64,000 nt of DNA from Alphaproteobacteria bacterium (GTDB lineage: Bacteria; Myxococcota_A; UBA796; GCA-2862545). This document shows, piece by piece, positions 41,377-50,669 of this stretch. Where the stretch lies: contig JACKET010000006.1 in the NCBI GenBank assembly GCA_020632875.1, positions 310,001 to 374,000 of the forward strand, in the 5' to 3' direction. Positions within the stretch are counted from its first letter, which is position 1. Each line of letters begins with the position of its first letter. The position numbers and the translations under genes are program-made. The notes under the pieces were generated by a model. The model did no database searches. It was not told where the DNA came from and worked only from the letters and a program-made list of their open reading frames with translations.

Positions 41377-44247
41377 GTGTCGCGACGCCTCGTTCCAGCC
41401 CTGCTGATGTTGCTGACACTGTCCGGCCCCGCTCTCGCCGGCAGCGCGGCCGACGAGGCCGAGGTCAACTTCCGCCTCGCCGCGAAGGCCTACCAGGGCG
41501 GCGACTACGAGCGCGCCCTGTTCCACTTCATGGTGTCCGACCGCCTGTCGCCGAACCGCAACGTCACGTTCAACATCGGCCGCACGTACGAGGCCCTCGA
41601 GATGTTCCCCGAGGCGTACCGCTGGTACCAGGCCGCGCTGCAGCTCGAGTCGGGCAAGGAGGACGAGAAGGTCGTCGGCCAGATCCGCGACAGCATCGAG
41701 CGGCTCGGCCCACGCGTGGCCCTGTTCTCGGTCACGAGCGACCCGCCGGGCGCCGAGATCTACGTCGACCGCAAAGACCTCGGTGCCGTCGGGGTCACGC
41801 CGGCCGACATCGCGCTGAAGCCCGGCACCTACAAGATCCTGCTCGAGAAGCAGGGGTACGAGGGCACCAGCACCGAGTCGTACGATCTGCCGAAGGCCGG
41901 CCTGAAACAGGAGGTCTCGCTGAAGCTGAAGGCCATCGTCGGCACCGTGAAGGTGAGCGGCGAAGAGGGCAGCACCGTACACCTCGGCACCGAGAGCAGC
42001 GAGCCGGCCTGCCAGGTGCCGTGTGCCATCGACCTGCCCGAGGGCAAGCAGATCCTGTACTTCAAGAAGCCCGGGTTCCGCAGCCTCCCGAGCCTGCTCG
42101 ACATCGTGCGCGACGCCGAGATCGAGGTGCGCGCCGAGCTGCTGCCGATCACGGGCACCGTGATCGTCGACGCCGACGAGCGGGGTGCGCTCATCGAGGT
42201 CGACGGCAAGGCGGTGGGCTACACGCCGGCCGTGCTGTCCGACGTGCAGATCGGCAAGCACGTCGTGAAGGTGTCGCGGTCGGGCTTCGAGACCTACGAG
42301 GCCGAGGTCGAGGTCGTCGAAGGCGAGCAGCTCGACCTCGGGCGGATCCGGCTCGACCCGAGCTTCCGCGTCACCGCTGCGTCGCGTACCGCCCAGGACG
42401 TGTCGGAGGCGCCGGCGTCCGTCACGCTCATCCCGGCCGAAGAGATCCGGGCGTTCGGCTACCAGACCGTGTACGAGGCGGCCGGCGGGGTCCGCGGCGT
42501 GTTCCAGACGTTCGACCTCACCTACCACAGCCTCGGGTTCCGCGGGTTCGGGCGCGTGGGCGACTACGGGAACCGCGTCCTCACGACGATCGACGGGCAC
42601 ACCACGAACGACGACCAGATCGGCTCTTCGTACGTCGGCACCGACTTCCTGGCCGATCTGGGCGACGTGAAGCAGATCGAGATCGTGCGCGGTCCGGGGT
42701 CGTCGCTGTACGGGTCGAACGCCGTGTTCGGCGTCGTGAACCTCGTCATGCGCGACGGCACCACGACCAACCGTCCGCACGTCTCGGCCACCGCGACCGA
42801 CGGCCTCGTCCGTGGCCGCGCGAGCGCCGGCGTGGGTGACGAGGACAACGGCGCCTGGCTCACGGTCTCCGGCCTCTACGGGCTCGGCCGCGAGTACGAG
42901 TTCGAGGAGTATGCGAACGACCCGCGCACCGGGGGCGTGTCGAAGGGCGCCGACAAGACCACCGCGACGACCGTCTCGGGCAAGGCCTGGTTCGGCGACT
43001 TCACGATCAAAGGCAACTACAACGGCCGCGAGAAGCAGATCCCCTCGGGCTCGTTCGGGATGCTGCTCGCCGACCCGCGCTCGCGCAGCAACGACTTCCG
43101 CGGCTTCCTCGAGGCCGAGTACGACCACGCGTTCGGCAACACCCGCGTCGACGTGCGCGCGTCGTTCGACGCCTACCGCTTCCGCGGCGTGTTCCCGTAC
43201 GGCCGCACGTACAACTACGTCGACTTCTACGACGGGGCCTGGGTCGGGGTCGAGCCGCGCGTCATCCAGACCATCGGCGAGGTCGCCGACGTGACGGTGG
43301 GCGCCGAGACCCAGCAGCACTTCCTGGCCCGGATGGTCTCCGAGGAACGCGAGACACCGGGCGGCGACCCCATCGGCACGCCGCTCGACGAGCGCCCCAC
43401 CTTCCAGACGTACTCCGCGTACGCCGTCGCCGACGTGCACCCGGGCGATCTGGTCCGGCTGAACGTCGGCGGTCGCTTCGACGCGTTCCTCTACGACGAT
43501 GCCGCCATCGGCACGTTCTCGTCGTTCAACCCGCGCGCCGCGCTCATCCTCACGCCGGGCGACGAGGTCTTCAAGGTCTTCGGCGGCACGGCGTTCCGCG
43601 CGCCGTCGATGTACGAGTTCTTCTACAACGACGGGGGCATCTCGACGGTCCGTCCCGAGAGCCTGTCTCCCGAGACGGTCCTCACGGTCGAAGGGGAGTG
43701 GACCCACCAGTTCGACGAGGTCCTCTCCCTCACCGCGGCCGGGTACTTCAACCAGATCCAGAACCTCGTCGACAGCGAAGACCTCGGCGACGTCTTCCGC
43801 TTCGCGAACGTCGACGACACCGTGCGCACCGTGGGCGGCGAGGCCGAGGTCCGCCGTTCGTGGCGGTCGGGCTGGATGATCGCCGGCCAGGCGTCGTTCC
43901 AGCGCACCCGCATCGGCAGCCTGTCCGACGGGGCCGAGTTCACGAACAGCCCGGTGCTGCTGGCCTCTGCGATGGGGGCCATCCCGCTCGGCAACAGCGT
44001 CACGCTCGCGCAGAAGGTGCGGGGAGAGTCCCCGCGGCTCACGAACGCGGGCGACCTCACGCCGTGGGCCTGCATCTGGGACGTGACGCTCACGGGCCGC
44101 ATCGCGGAGCCGAACATCCAGTACGGTCTCGGCGTGCGGAACCTGCTCGACTGGCGCCTCGAGCACCCCGGCGGCCCCGACGTGCGCCAGGACGTGTTCG
44201 TGCAGCGCGGCCGCGACCTGTTCGCCACCGTGACCCTCGGCTTCTGA
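41377..44247 (+). CDS. TPR-PEGA-TonB-dependent receptor fusion
   Basis: 956 aa from GTG, with GGAGGAG 6 nt upstream. Signal peptide ends GPALA. Residues ~25-105 hold TPR-like helices (AKAYQGGDYERALFHF, FNIGRTYEALEMFPEAY). Three PEGA-like units follow: VTSDPPGAEIYVDRKDLG (about 113-160), a weaker one near 190-240 with a CQVPC pair, and VIVDADERGALIEVDGKAVG (about 260-315). From ~335 there is a TonB-dependent receptor plug (APASVTLIPAEEIRAFGY, IEIVRGPGSSLYGSNAVFGV) and a barrel ending FATVTLGF. No obvious TonB box follows the signal. This is a Cir/FepA-style receptor with an extra periplasmic module that may bind the cell wall or a partner. Substrate unknown. Confidence 0.88.
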   Translation: MSRRLVPALLMLLTLSGPALAGSAADEAEVNFRLAAKAYQGGDYERALFHFMVSDRLSPNRNVTFNIGRTYEALEMFPEAYRWYQAALQLESGKEDEKVVGQIRDSIERLGPRVALFSVTSDPPGAEIYVDRKDLGAVGVTPADIALKPGTYKILLEKQGYEGTSTESYDLPKAGLKQEVSLKLKAIVGTVKVSGEEGSTVHLGTESSEPACQVPCAIDLPEGKQILYFKKPGFRSLPSLLDIVRDAEIEVRAELLPITGTVIVDADERGALIEVDGKAVGYTPAVLSDVQIGKHVVKVSRSGFETYEAEVEVVEGEQLDLGRIRLDPSFRVTAASRTAQDVSEAPASVTLIPAEEIRAFGYQTVYEAAGGVRGVFQTFDLTYHSLGFRGFGRVGDYGNRVLTTIDGHTTNDDQIGSSYVGTDFLADLGDVKQIEIVRGPGSSLYGSNAVFGVVNLVMRDGTTTNRPHVSATATDGLVRGRASAGVGDEDNGAWLTVSGLYGLGREYEFEEYANDPRTGGVSKGADKTTATTVSGKAWFGDFTIKGNYNGREKQIPSGSFGMLLADPRSRSNDFRGFLEAEYDHAFGNTRVDVRASFDAYRFRGVFPYGRTYNYVDFYDGAWVGVEPRVIQTIGEVADVTVGAETQQHFLARMVSEERETPGGDPIGTPLDERPTFQTYSAYAVADVHPGDLVRLNVGGRFDAFLYDDAAIGTFSSFNPRAALILTPGDEVFKVFGGTAFRAPSMYEFFYNDGGISTVRPESLSPETVLTVEGEWTHQFDEVLSLTAAGYFNQIQNLVDSEDLGDVFRFANVDDTVRTVGGEAEVRRSWRSGWMIAGQASFQRTRIGSLSDGAEFTNSPVLLASAMGAIPLGNSVTLAQKVRGESPRLTNAGDLTPWACIWDVTLTGRIAEPNIQYGLGVRNLLDWRLEHPGGPDVRQDVFVQRGRDLFATVTLGF

Positions 44248-44268
44248 ACCCCTTCCGACGAGCCACCG

Positions 44269-44478
44269 ATGTTCCTCCTGCTCTTCCACCTCGGCTGCCA
44301 CCTGACGGACACCATCGACACCTCGGTCCCCATCGTCGACACCGGCGGGGCGACCGCCGCGACGGCCTACACGGGGCAGACGGGCGACACGGCAGGGTCC
44401 GACACGGACTCTCCCGCCGACACCGACGACACCGACACCGACACGCCGTCCTCCACCGGAGACACGTCGAACCCCTGA
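44269..44478 (+). CDS. Tiny Asp/Thr-rich lipoprotein
   Basis: 69 aa. MFLLLFHLGC is a lipoprotein signal with lipobox HLGC; the mature part is rich in DT and TD (DTDSPADTDDTDTDT), like the stalks of the larger surface proteins. It starts 22 bp after the receptor stop and ends 14 bp before the next gene, so it reads as part of that operon. It may be a surface spacer peptide. Confidence 0.6.
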   Translation: MFLLLFHLGCHLTDTIDTSVPIVDTGGATAATAYTGQTGDTAGSDTDSPADTDDTDTDTPSSTGDTSNP

Positions 44479-44492
44479 GCCGAGGAGGCCGG

Positions 44493-45305
44493 ATGCACCT
44501 CAACACCGGGATGGAGGGATTCGTCGTGCCGTCGGGCGGCACGTCGGCCGCGGCGGGGCGGGCGCTCGTGGAACACCTCGGCGCGAAGGGGATCGAGGCC
44601 GAGCTGCTGGAGGACGCCCTCGAGGAGGCGCGGGTCACGCTCGTCCACGTGCCGGCCGACGAGGCGCTCGTCCTCGTGCACCACACCTCGGATCCGCCCG
44701 TGCGGGAGGCCGTCCGGCGGTACCAGGTCGCGATCCTGGAGCCCCACCGGCCCCTGATCGTGTCGTCGGGCCCGCTGCCGGCCGACGTCGCGTGGATCTT
44801 CGCAGGGCCCGTCGGGCGCGCGGAAGGGGCGCTCCGCGGGATCTCGCTCGACCTGGCGCCCCAGGACGCGCTGGCCGGGATCGACGCGGCGCGTCCGGTC
44901 CTCGAGCAGCTCGCGGGCCAGCCGCTCGACCCGTCCTCCGGGCTCGCCGTGCTCGACGCCGCCGACGCGCTCGTCCTGCGGCTGCGGCACGACCCGTCGG
45001 GGGTCCCCGCGCACGACGACGCGGTCTATCCGCTGTATACGCTCGTCGCGCTGGGGCTCTTGTGCCTCGAGGCCGCGCGGGCGGTCGTGGGGCCGATCGA
45101 GCTCGGGCGGATCGACTACGACGGCCGGTGGAGCGAGGTCGCGTCGCTCTACGACGTCCATGGCTTCCCCGCGCTCCGCGTGCCGGGCGGGGGCGCGATG
45201 GCGCTGCCGCGGAAGCTGGTGCGGCGGTGGTTCGAGGGCAGGGGCGAATCGGCCCGCGAGCTGTGGGACGCGTGGGATGCGATGCGTCCGGAAGACGGGG
45301 ATTGA
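44493..45305 (+). CDS. Hypothetical protein of unknown family
   Basis: 270 aa, soluble, no signal. GAGGAGG lies 4 nt before the ATG. The first ~120 residues look like an alpha/beta fold (FVVPSGGTSAAAGRALVEHL, LVHVPADEALVLVHHT); the rest is helical with VYPLYTLVALGLLCLEAARAVV and ends with a charged helix. I do not recognise it. It closes the TonB-receptor operon and lies 60 bp before the DUF4157 gene, separated by a stretch of lower GC with a -10-like TAGACT (45325-45330). Confidence 0.6.
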   Translation: MHLNTGMEGFVVPSGGTSAAAGRALVEHLGAKGIEAELLEDALEEARVTLVHVPADEALVLVHHTSDPPVREAVRRYQVAILEPHRPLIVSSGPLPADVAWIFAGPVGRAEGALRGISLDLAPQDALAGIDAARPVLEQLAGQPLDPSSGLAVLDAADALVLRLRHDPSGVPAHDDAVYPLYTLVALGLLCLEAARAVVGPIELGRIDYDGRWSEVASLYDVHGFPALRVPGGGAMALPRKLVRRWFEGRGESARELWDAWDAMRPEDGD

Positions 45306-45374
45306 GGACCGCCGCGAGCTGTTCTAGACTGTAGGGGATCTCCTCCGATTTGCTATCTGACAAGGATGGACCCG

Positions 45375-48300
45375 ATGGCGCCTTCCGTGGACTCCTCCCG
45401 CCATGAAGCGCGTGCCCGCCGAGCGACTGCCGATACCGGCGTCGTCGAGGCGGAGAAGCAATCCGAAGCCCAGTCCGAGTCGACCGTCGACGTGGCCGCG
45501 ACCGTCAGTCAGGTCGTGCAGTCGAGCTACGGCAACGCGATCGTGCAGGCGGCGCTGTCGGGTGCCGACATCGGGCCGCTGGGCGACGTCGTGGCGGGCG
45601 AGATCGCCGCCGCCACCGCGGGAATGGGTGCGATGAGCCCCGACGGCGCCGGGCTCGCCGCGGCCGGCAACGCGGCGCTCGCGCGCATCGCGACCGGCGC
45701 CGGCGAAGGCAACATGACCCAGGCCGAGGCGATCAACGAGATGCGCGGCAGCTCGGGCCAGGCGCTGCCCGACGGGGTCCGCGGGCGGATGGAGAAGGCC
45801 TTCGGACGCAGCTTCGCGGGTGTCCGGGTGCACGTCGGGGGCCGCTCGGCCGCCGCAGCCGAGGCGCTGAACGCGCAGGCCGTGGCGCTCGGCAGCCACA
45901 TCCACTTCGGCGAGGGCCACTTCGCGCCCGGCACCACGGCGGGTGACGCCGTCATCGCGCACGAGCTCACGCACGTCGTGCAGGCCGAAGAGGGCCGGCT
46001 CCCGTCCACCGGCGGCATCTCGGATCCCATGATGGCCGCCGAGCGCGAGGCCTACGGCAACGAGTCGATCTCGGCGCTCTCGGGGGCTGACGTCGCGTCG
46101 GCGGTGGGCGATGCGCTGGGCCAGCCCGCTGGCGTCACGTTCGCGAGCTCCATCGAGACCGGCATCGCGCCTGGCGTGCTCGGGCTCCCGTCGCTCGGCC
46201 TCGGCCTCGGCACGAGCCAGGCGTCGATCGGCGCGGGCGGCGACCTCGGCGTGGGCATGATGGGCGGGGCCATGGCGGCCGTCGCGCCCGACGTGGGCAC
46301 CGGTGCGATGGCGGCGGCCGCGTCGGCGGCTCCGGCCTCGGCGCCCGCGATGCTCCGCGAAGAGCCCTCGCGCAAAGAGGCCATGCGGCACACCGACCGC
46401 GAAGCGTCCATCCAGCACGAGCTCGAGATGGGCCTCGACGTGGGCTTCGAGCGCGCGGTCGACAAGTCGCAGGGCGACGGCACGTCCAACATCCCGAAAG
46501 AGGGCACCGGCCGGCGCGAGGGCGTGTTCCACGGCCCCTCGAAGAGCGGGCACCACGCCGTCAACGAGTACATGGACGTCATGAAGTCGATCAGCCCCGA
46601 CGGTCGCGAGACCCGGAGCGCGAGCGACGACCACATCCGCGCCCCCGCGGTTCACACGTTCACCGAGAACGACGGCCACGCGCACCTCGACGGCGACCCC
46701 AAGCTCGGTGCCGAGCCCGAGGGCGCGAAGCGCAAGACGCCGCTCCCGCCGCCCTCGCCCACCTCCGAGAAGAAGGGCCCGTTCGCCGAGCCCGTCAACC
46801 AGGCGCTCGAAGACGCCTTCGGTGCCGGCGTCCGCAAGCTCGACGCGAAGCTGGGCGACGGGTCCGCGGCCGACATCGGTGCTGCTGCGTACACGAAGGG
46901 CAAGGAGATGTCCTTCGGCAAGGGCGTCGACCCGAACAACGCGCGCGACGACAAGGCGATGGAAGCCGTCGGGCACGAGGTCGCACACGCGCTGGCCGAC
47001 GGCGGCAGCGGCAAGACCGAGGTCGACGAGCCGGGTGACGAGGGCGAGCGCGCGGCCGGGGATGCCGGCAAGAAGTTCGCCGAGTTCGCGAAGCGCGGCG
47101 GCGACGCTCCGAACCTCGGGCCGGCTGCGGGTGGCAAGGCGAAGGTCCACCGGATCGGGCTCGAAGGCGACGAGAAGAAGAAGCCCGACCTCAGCAAGCA
47201 GGGCAAGCCGAGCGGCGACCTCTCGGTCAACAAGGATGGCGAGGTCAAGGGCAAGTTCAAGGGCAAGTCCGCGAAGGTGGGCTTCGGCGCCCCCATGCAC
47301 TCCGAGGGGCAGGTCAAGACGGTCGATCCGGCCGACACGACCAGCACGGCGGTCGCAGGCGACAAGCCCGTGGGCTCGGCCGTCGATCTGAGCACCAACA
47401 GCGTCACCCAGTCCTACGGGCTCGGTGGCAGCGCGAAGATCGGCAAGAAGGTCAACATCGGCGCCGAGGTCTTCAGCAAGGAGACGCGCACGGCCTTCCA
47501 GGAGGGCAAGGGCGACCCGAAGCAGCGCAAGGAGATGCTCGAGAAGATCCAGGATCCGAGTGACATCGGCGCCCTCGGGGGCGACAAGAAGCTCGAGAAG
47601 GGCTCGGGCATGACCTTCACCACCACCGACAAGATCGGGGGCTCGGCGAAGCTCCTCGTGGGCGGTGACCACGCTCGCACCGACACCCGCCAGATGACCG
47701 TCGCGCGCACCGGCGACAGCACGCTGAAGATCTCGACGCAGAGCTCGAAGGGCCAGGCGACCAGCATCAGCGGCGGTCCCGGCGTGCTCGACTTCGGCGT
47801 GACCGACAGCAGCCAGCAGGGCAAGACCAACACGTTCGAGCTCGACGAGAAGAAGGCGAAGCCCGAGACGATCAAGGCGATCCACGAGTACCAGGAGACC
47901 GGGCTCATGCCCGGCGCGCGCAAGCTCGGCGACAAGGGCGACGCAGACACGAAGAAGGCCAACGCGGCGAGCCTGAAGCAGTACGACACCGCGAAGGCCA
48001 GCCTCGCCAAGGTCGACGCCCAGCTGCGGAACCCCAACCTCACCGAGAAAGAGCGCAACGACCTGGTCCGGCAGCGGCACGCCGCGACCAACGACATGCA
48101 CGGCGCTCGCGACACGCTGAACCAGGCCTGGGACAAGCAGATCGGCCTCGGTGGCAAGGGCGACGGCGAAGTGCTGCCCGGCCTGAAGCTCACCCGTCAG
48201 GACGAGTACCAGAAGCAGCAGGCGGGCTTCAACGCGAGCGTGGGTGCACCGGTGGTCGGCAGCGTCGACCTCATCGACGCCAAGCGCACGAAGGGCACGG

Positions 48301-48980
48301 GTACCACGACCACGGTCGACAAAGACGGGAAGAAGCAGACCACCGCCTGGACCTCCCGCGACGGCAACAGCGGCGCGTTCTCCACCGACGGCGCGACCAC
48401 GCTGAAGAACGGCGACAAGCCCACCGAGGCGGGCCCGACCGAAGGCGACGCGGCGTGGAAGGCCATGCGCGACTCGAAGAGCCAGCAGGACGCCAACGCC
48501 ACGACCAAGAAGACCCTCGACTACATCCGCAACGGCCAGACGCCCGGGGTCCCCATGACCCAGGACTGGAATCGGACCTCGGATGGCCGCGAGCGCGAGC
48601 AGCGCGGGATGATCCGGAACCAGCTGTCGAACGAGGCCTTCGCCGCGAAGGCCATGCCCGACAAGCCTTCGGACGTGAAGGGCATGACCAACGCCGAGAA
48701 GTACAACGCCCTCAGCGACATCGCCGGGAACAACGGCAGCTTCAAGGACCTGAAGGAGAAGTACGGTCCCGACAAGGCCAAGGAGCTCGAGGGCCAGTAC
48801 GTCGACATGATGCGCAAGTCGAACTTCGCCTCCAACCCGAAGGCGGCCATCACCGCGGCCTCCGGGATGACCGACCCGAAGCAGCGGGCCGAGACGATGC
48901 GCAACCTCTACGAATCGCTCCCCGCGCATCGCCGCAAGGAGTTCGAGAGCGAGTTCAAGGGCATGCTGCCCAACTCCTGA
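45375..48980 (+). CDS. Tandem DUF4157 (eCIS-core-like) protein, possible contractile-injection effector
   Basis: 1201 aa from ATG 45375 (AAGGA 8 nt upstream); ATG 45366 adds three residues and has no usable ribosome site. Numbering here is from 45366. An N-terminal segment with QSSYGNAIVQ (52-61) matches the xYGNxAVQ motif that opens many eCIS-associated proteins. DUF4157 domain 1 spans ~130-235: LPDGVRGRMEKAFGRSF, GVRVHVGG, zincin motif HELTH (199-203), later EREAYG. A second, unlike DUF4157 copy lies at ~475-570, with AAYTKGKEMSFG, HEVAH (537-541) and DEGERAAGDA. The last ~630 residues are Lys/Gly/Asp-rich with no known domain and could be a payload. There is no signal peptide. No eCIS structural genes are in the window. 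Confidence 0.82.
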   Translation: MAPSVDSSRHEARARRATADTGVVEAEKQSEAQSESTVDVAATVSQVVQSSYGNAIVQAALSGADIGPLGDVVAGEIAAATAGMGAMSPDGAGLAAAGNAALARIATGAGEGNMTQAEAINEMRGSSGQALPDGVRGRMEKAFGRSFAGVRVHVGGRSAAAAEALNAQAVALGSHIHFGEGHFAPGTTAGDAVIAHELTHVVQAEEGRLPSTGGISDPMMAAEREAYGNESISALSGADVASAVGDALGQPAGVTFASSIETGIAPGVLGLPSLGLGLGTSQASIGAGGDLGVGMMGGAMAAVAPDVGTGAMAAAASAAPASAPAMLREEPSRKEAMRHTDREASIQHELEMGLDVGFERAVDKSQGDGTSNIPKEGTGRREGVFHGPSKSGHHAVNEYMDVMKSISPDGRETRSASDDHIRAPAVHTFTENDGHAHLDGDPKLGAEPEGAKRKTPLPPPSPTSEKKGPFAEPVNQALEDAFGAGVRKLDAKLGDGSAADIGAAAYTKGKEMSFGKGVDPNNARDDKAMEAVGHEVAHALADGGSGKTEVDEPGDEGERAAGDAGKKFAEFAKRGGDAPNLGPAAGGKAKVHRIGLEGDEKKKPDLSKQGKPSGDLSVNKDGEVKGKFKGKSAKVGFGAPMHSEGQVKTVDPADTTSTAVAGDKPVGSAVDLSTNSVTQSYGLGGSAKIGKKVNIGAEVFSKETRTAFQEGKGDPKQRKEMLEKIQDPSDIGALGGDKKLEKGSGMTFTTTDKIGGSAKLLVGGDHARTDTRQMTVARTGDSTLKISTQSSKGQATSISGGPGVLDFGVTDSSQQGKTNTFELDEKKAKPETIKAIHEYQETGLMPGARKLGDKGDADTKKANAASLKQYDTAKASLAKVDAQLRNPNLTEKERNDLVRQRHAATNDMHGARDTLNQAWDKQIGLGGKGDGEVLPGLKLTRQDEYQKQQAGFNASVGAPVVGSVDLIDAKRTKGTGTTTTVDKDGKKQTTAWTSRDGNSGAFSTDGATTLKNGDKPTEAGPTEGDAAWKAMRDSKSQQDANATTKKTLDYIRNGQTPGVPMTQDWNRTSDGREREQRGMIRNQLSNEAFAAKAMPDKPSDVKGMTNAEKYNALSDIAGNNGSFKDLKEKYGPDKAKELEGQYVDMMRKSNFASNPKAAITAASGMTDPKQRAETMRNLYESLPAHRRKEFESEFKGMLPNS

Positions 48981-49045
48981 GGTCTGCACCGCATCTGCAC
49001 GTCCGCTGCGGAGGGCCTCCGTAGCGGGCGCGGCACGTTGAGGGC

Positions 49046-49732
49046 ATGCGAATCCTCTCGGTGGCGCTGCTCTTCCTGCTCGCGGGCTGCGAGCGACGCC
49101 GGCCGTTCAGGCCCGTCGCACCTCCGGAGGGCTACGAGGTCCGCGGCATCGACGTGTCGCACCACCAGGGCCGCATCGACTGGGAGCGCGTCGGGGCTTC
49201 GGGGGACGTGCGCTTCGTCTTCGTGAAGGCCACGGAGGGCACGACGCACGTCGACCGGCGCTTCCGCTCGAACTGGCGGGGGGCCCACGACCAGGGGCTG
49301 CGCGTCGGGGCGTACCACTACCTGTCGCTGTGCAGGACGGGCGCGGCCCAGGCGCAGCACTTCGTGAAGACCGTGCCCGTCGTGCAGGGGATGCTGCCGC
49401 CCGTCGTGGACATCGAGCCGGACGCGCGCTGCAACCGCGGCTCCCGGCTCGCTTCGATGGGCACCGCCGTGAAGGAGTGGGTCGACGTGGTCGAAGCGCA
49501 CTTCGGCGTGCGGCCCATCGTCTACACGTCGTCGAGCTTCCAGCGCACGCACCTCGCGCGCGAGGGCATCGCGTCGTCGCTGTGGCTCGCGGCGTACTCG
49601 CGCCCTCCGCGGCACGGCGACTGGGCGTTCTGGCAGTACACGGATCGCGGCCGTGTCCCGGGGATCGACGGGCCGGTGGACGGCAACGTGTTCGGCGGGA
49701 GCCACGCCGCGCTGGAGGCACTCCGGCGCTGA
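49046..49732 (+). CDS. GH25 lysozyme-like lipoprotein
   Basis: 228 aa. Lipobox LAGC (MRILSVALLFLLAGC). The glycoside hydrolase 25 domain fills the rest: GIDVSHHQGRIDW (first catalytic-site Asp), FVFVKATEG, GAYHYLS, VVDIEPD (catalytic Asp/Glu pair), VYTSSSF and a closing WQYTDRG...IDGPVDGNVF. It should cut the MurNAc-GlcNAc bond of peptidoglycan. It follows the DUF4157 gene by 65 bp on the same strand, a useful partner if that protein needs passage through the wall. It could equally be an unrelated cell-wall hydrolase. Confidence 0.88.
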   Translation: MRILSVALLFLLAGCERRRPFRPVAPPEGYEVRGIDVSHHQGRIDWERVGASGDVRFVFVKATEGTTHVDRRFRSNWRGAHDQGLRVGAYHYLSLCRTGAAQAQHFVKTVPVVQGMLPPVVDIEPDARCNRGSRLASMGTAVKEWVDVVEAHFGVRPIVYTSSSFQRTHLAREGIASSLWLAAYSRPPRHGDWAFWQYTDRGRVPGIDGPVDGNVFGGSHAALEALRR

Positions 49733-49735
49733 TCG

Positions 49736-49741
49736 TACGAT
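49736..49741 (+). promoter_or_regulatory. -10-like TACGAT near the coaA start
   Basis: TACGAT ends 7 nt before the ATG at 49749 and overlaps the in-frame ATG at 49740. If it is the -10 box, the transcript begins at about 49749, and coaA translation would start there, leaderless. Confidence 0.4.
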
Positions 49742-50669
49742 GTCGCCCATGTCGGACCTCGACCCCTTCCTGGAGATCGACCGCAGCTCGTGGGCACCGC
49801 TCGCGAGCTGGGAGACGCGGCCCCTGTCGGCCGACGAGGTCGACGCGATGCGCGGCCTCGTCGACGAGCTCTCGCTCGAAGAGGTCGAGGCCGTGTACCT
49901 GCCGCTGGCGTGCCTCATCCGGCTCCGGATCGACGCGATGCGCGACCTCGCCGACCGCCAGGCCCGGTTCCTCGGGCATCCGCGTCACCGCGTGCCATTC
50001 GTCATCGGCCTCGCGGGCAGCGTGGCGGTGGGCAAGTCCACCACGGCGCGCGTGCTCCAGACGCTGCTCGAGCGCGAAGCCGACCTCGAGGTCGCGCGCG
50101 TCACGACCGACGGGTTCCTGCACCCGAACGCGGTGCTCGAAGAGCGCGGCATCCTCCACCGCAAGGGCTTCCCCGAGAGCTACGACCAGCGCCGGCTGCT
50201 CGAGTTCGTCGGGGCCCTGAAGTCCGGTGCGCCCGAGGTGTCGTGCCCGGTGTACTCCCACCGCGACTACGACGTGCATCCCACGAGCCAGATCGTCGTC
50301 CGCCAGCCCGATGTCGCCATCATCGAAGGGCTCAACGTGCTCCAGACGGGCCAGTCGCAGCACGTGTTCGTGTCGGACTACTTCGACTTCTCGGTCTACG
50401 TCGACGCCGACGTGAACGACATCCGCGCGTGGTACGTGCGCCGGTTCGAGCGGCTCCGCGAGACCGCCTTCGTGAACCCCGACGACTACTTCCACCGCTA
50501 CGCCCACCTCACAGACGAAGAAGCCGAGGCGACGGCGCTCGGCTTCTGGACGGGCATCAACGAGAAGAACCTGGTCGAGAACATCCTCGGCACGCGCGAG
50601 CGCGCCGACCTCGTCCTCGAGAAGGGGCCGGACCACGCCATCCGGCGGGTCCGGCTCCGCAAGGCCTGA
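49740..50669 (+). CDS. coaA: Type I pantothenate kinase
   Basis: 309 aa, or 306 if the ATG at 49749 is used. It phosphorylates pantothenate, the first step of coenzyme A synthesis. The match to the E. coli-type enzyme is close over the whole length: SLEEVEAVYLPL, P-loop GSVAVGKSTTARVLQ, TTDGFLHPN, KGFPESYD, PVYSHRDYDV, IEGLNVLQ and NILGTRERADL. Length is normal. The stop abuts the stop of the convergent cytochrome gene in a single TGATCA. Confidence 0.95.
   Translation: MSPMSDLDPFLEIDRSSWAPLASWETRPLSADEVDAMRGLVDELSLEEVEAVYLPLACLIRLRIDAMRDLADRQARFLGHPRHRVPFVIGLAGSVAVGKSTTARVLQTLLEREADLEVARVTTDGFLHPNAVLEERGILHRKGFPESYDQRRLLEFVGALKSGAPEVSCPVYSHRDYDVHPTSQIVVRQPDVAIIEGLNVLQTGQSQHVFVSDYFDFSVYVDADVNDIRAWYVRRFERLRETAFVNPDDYFHRYAHLTDEEAEATALGFWTGINEKNLVENILGTRERADLVLEKGPDHAIRRVRLRKA

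Noticed and set aside
45375..48980. A complete contractile injection system
   Set aside because: Neighbouring genes are a receptor operon, a lysozyme and coaA; no sheath, tube, baseplate or AAA+ gene is seen, so only an orphan cargo-like protein can be claimed.
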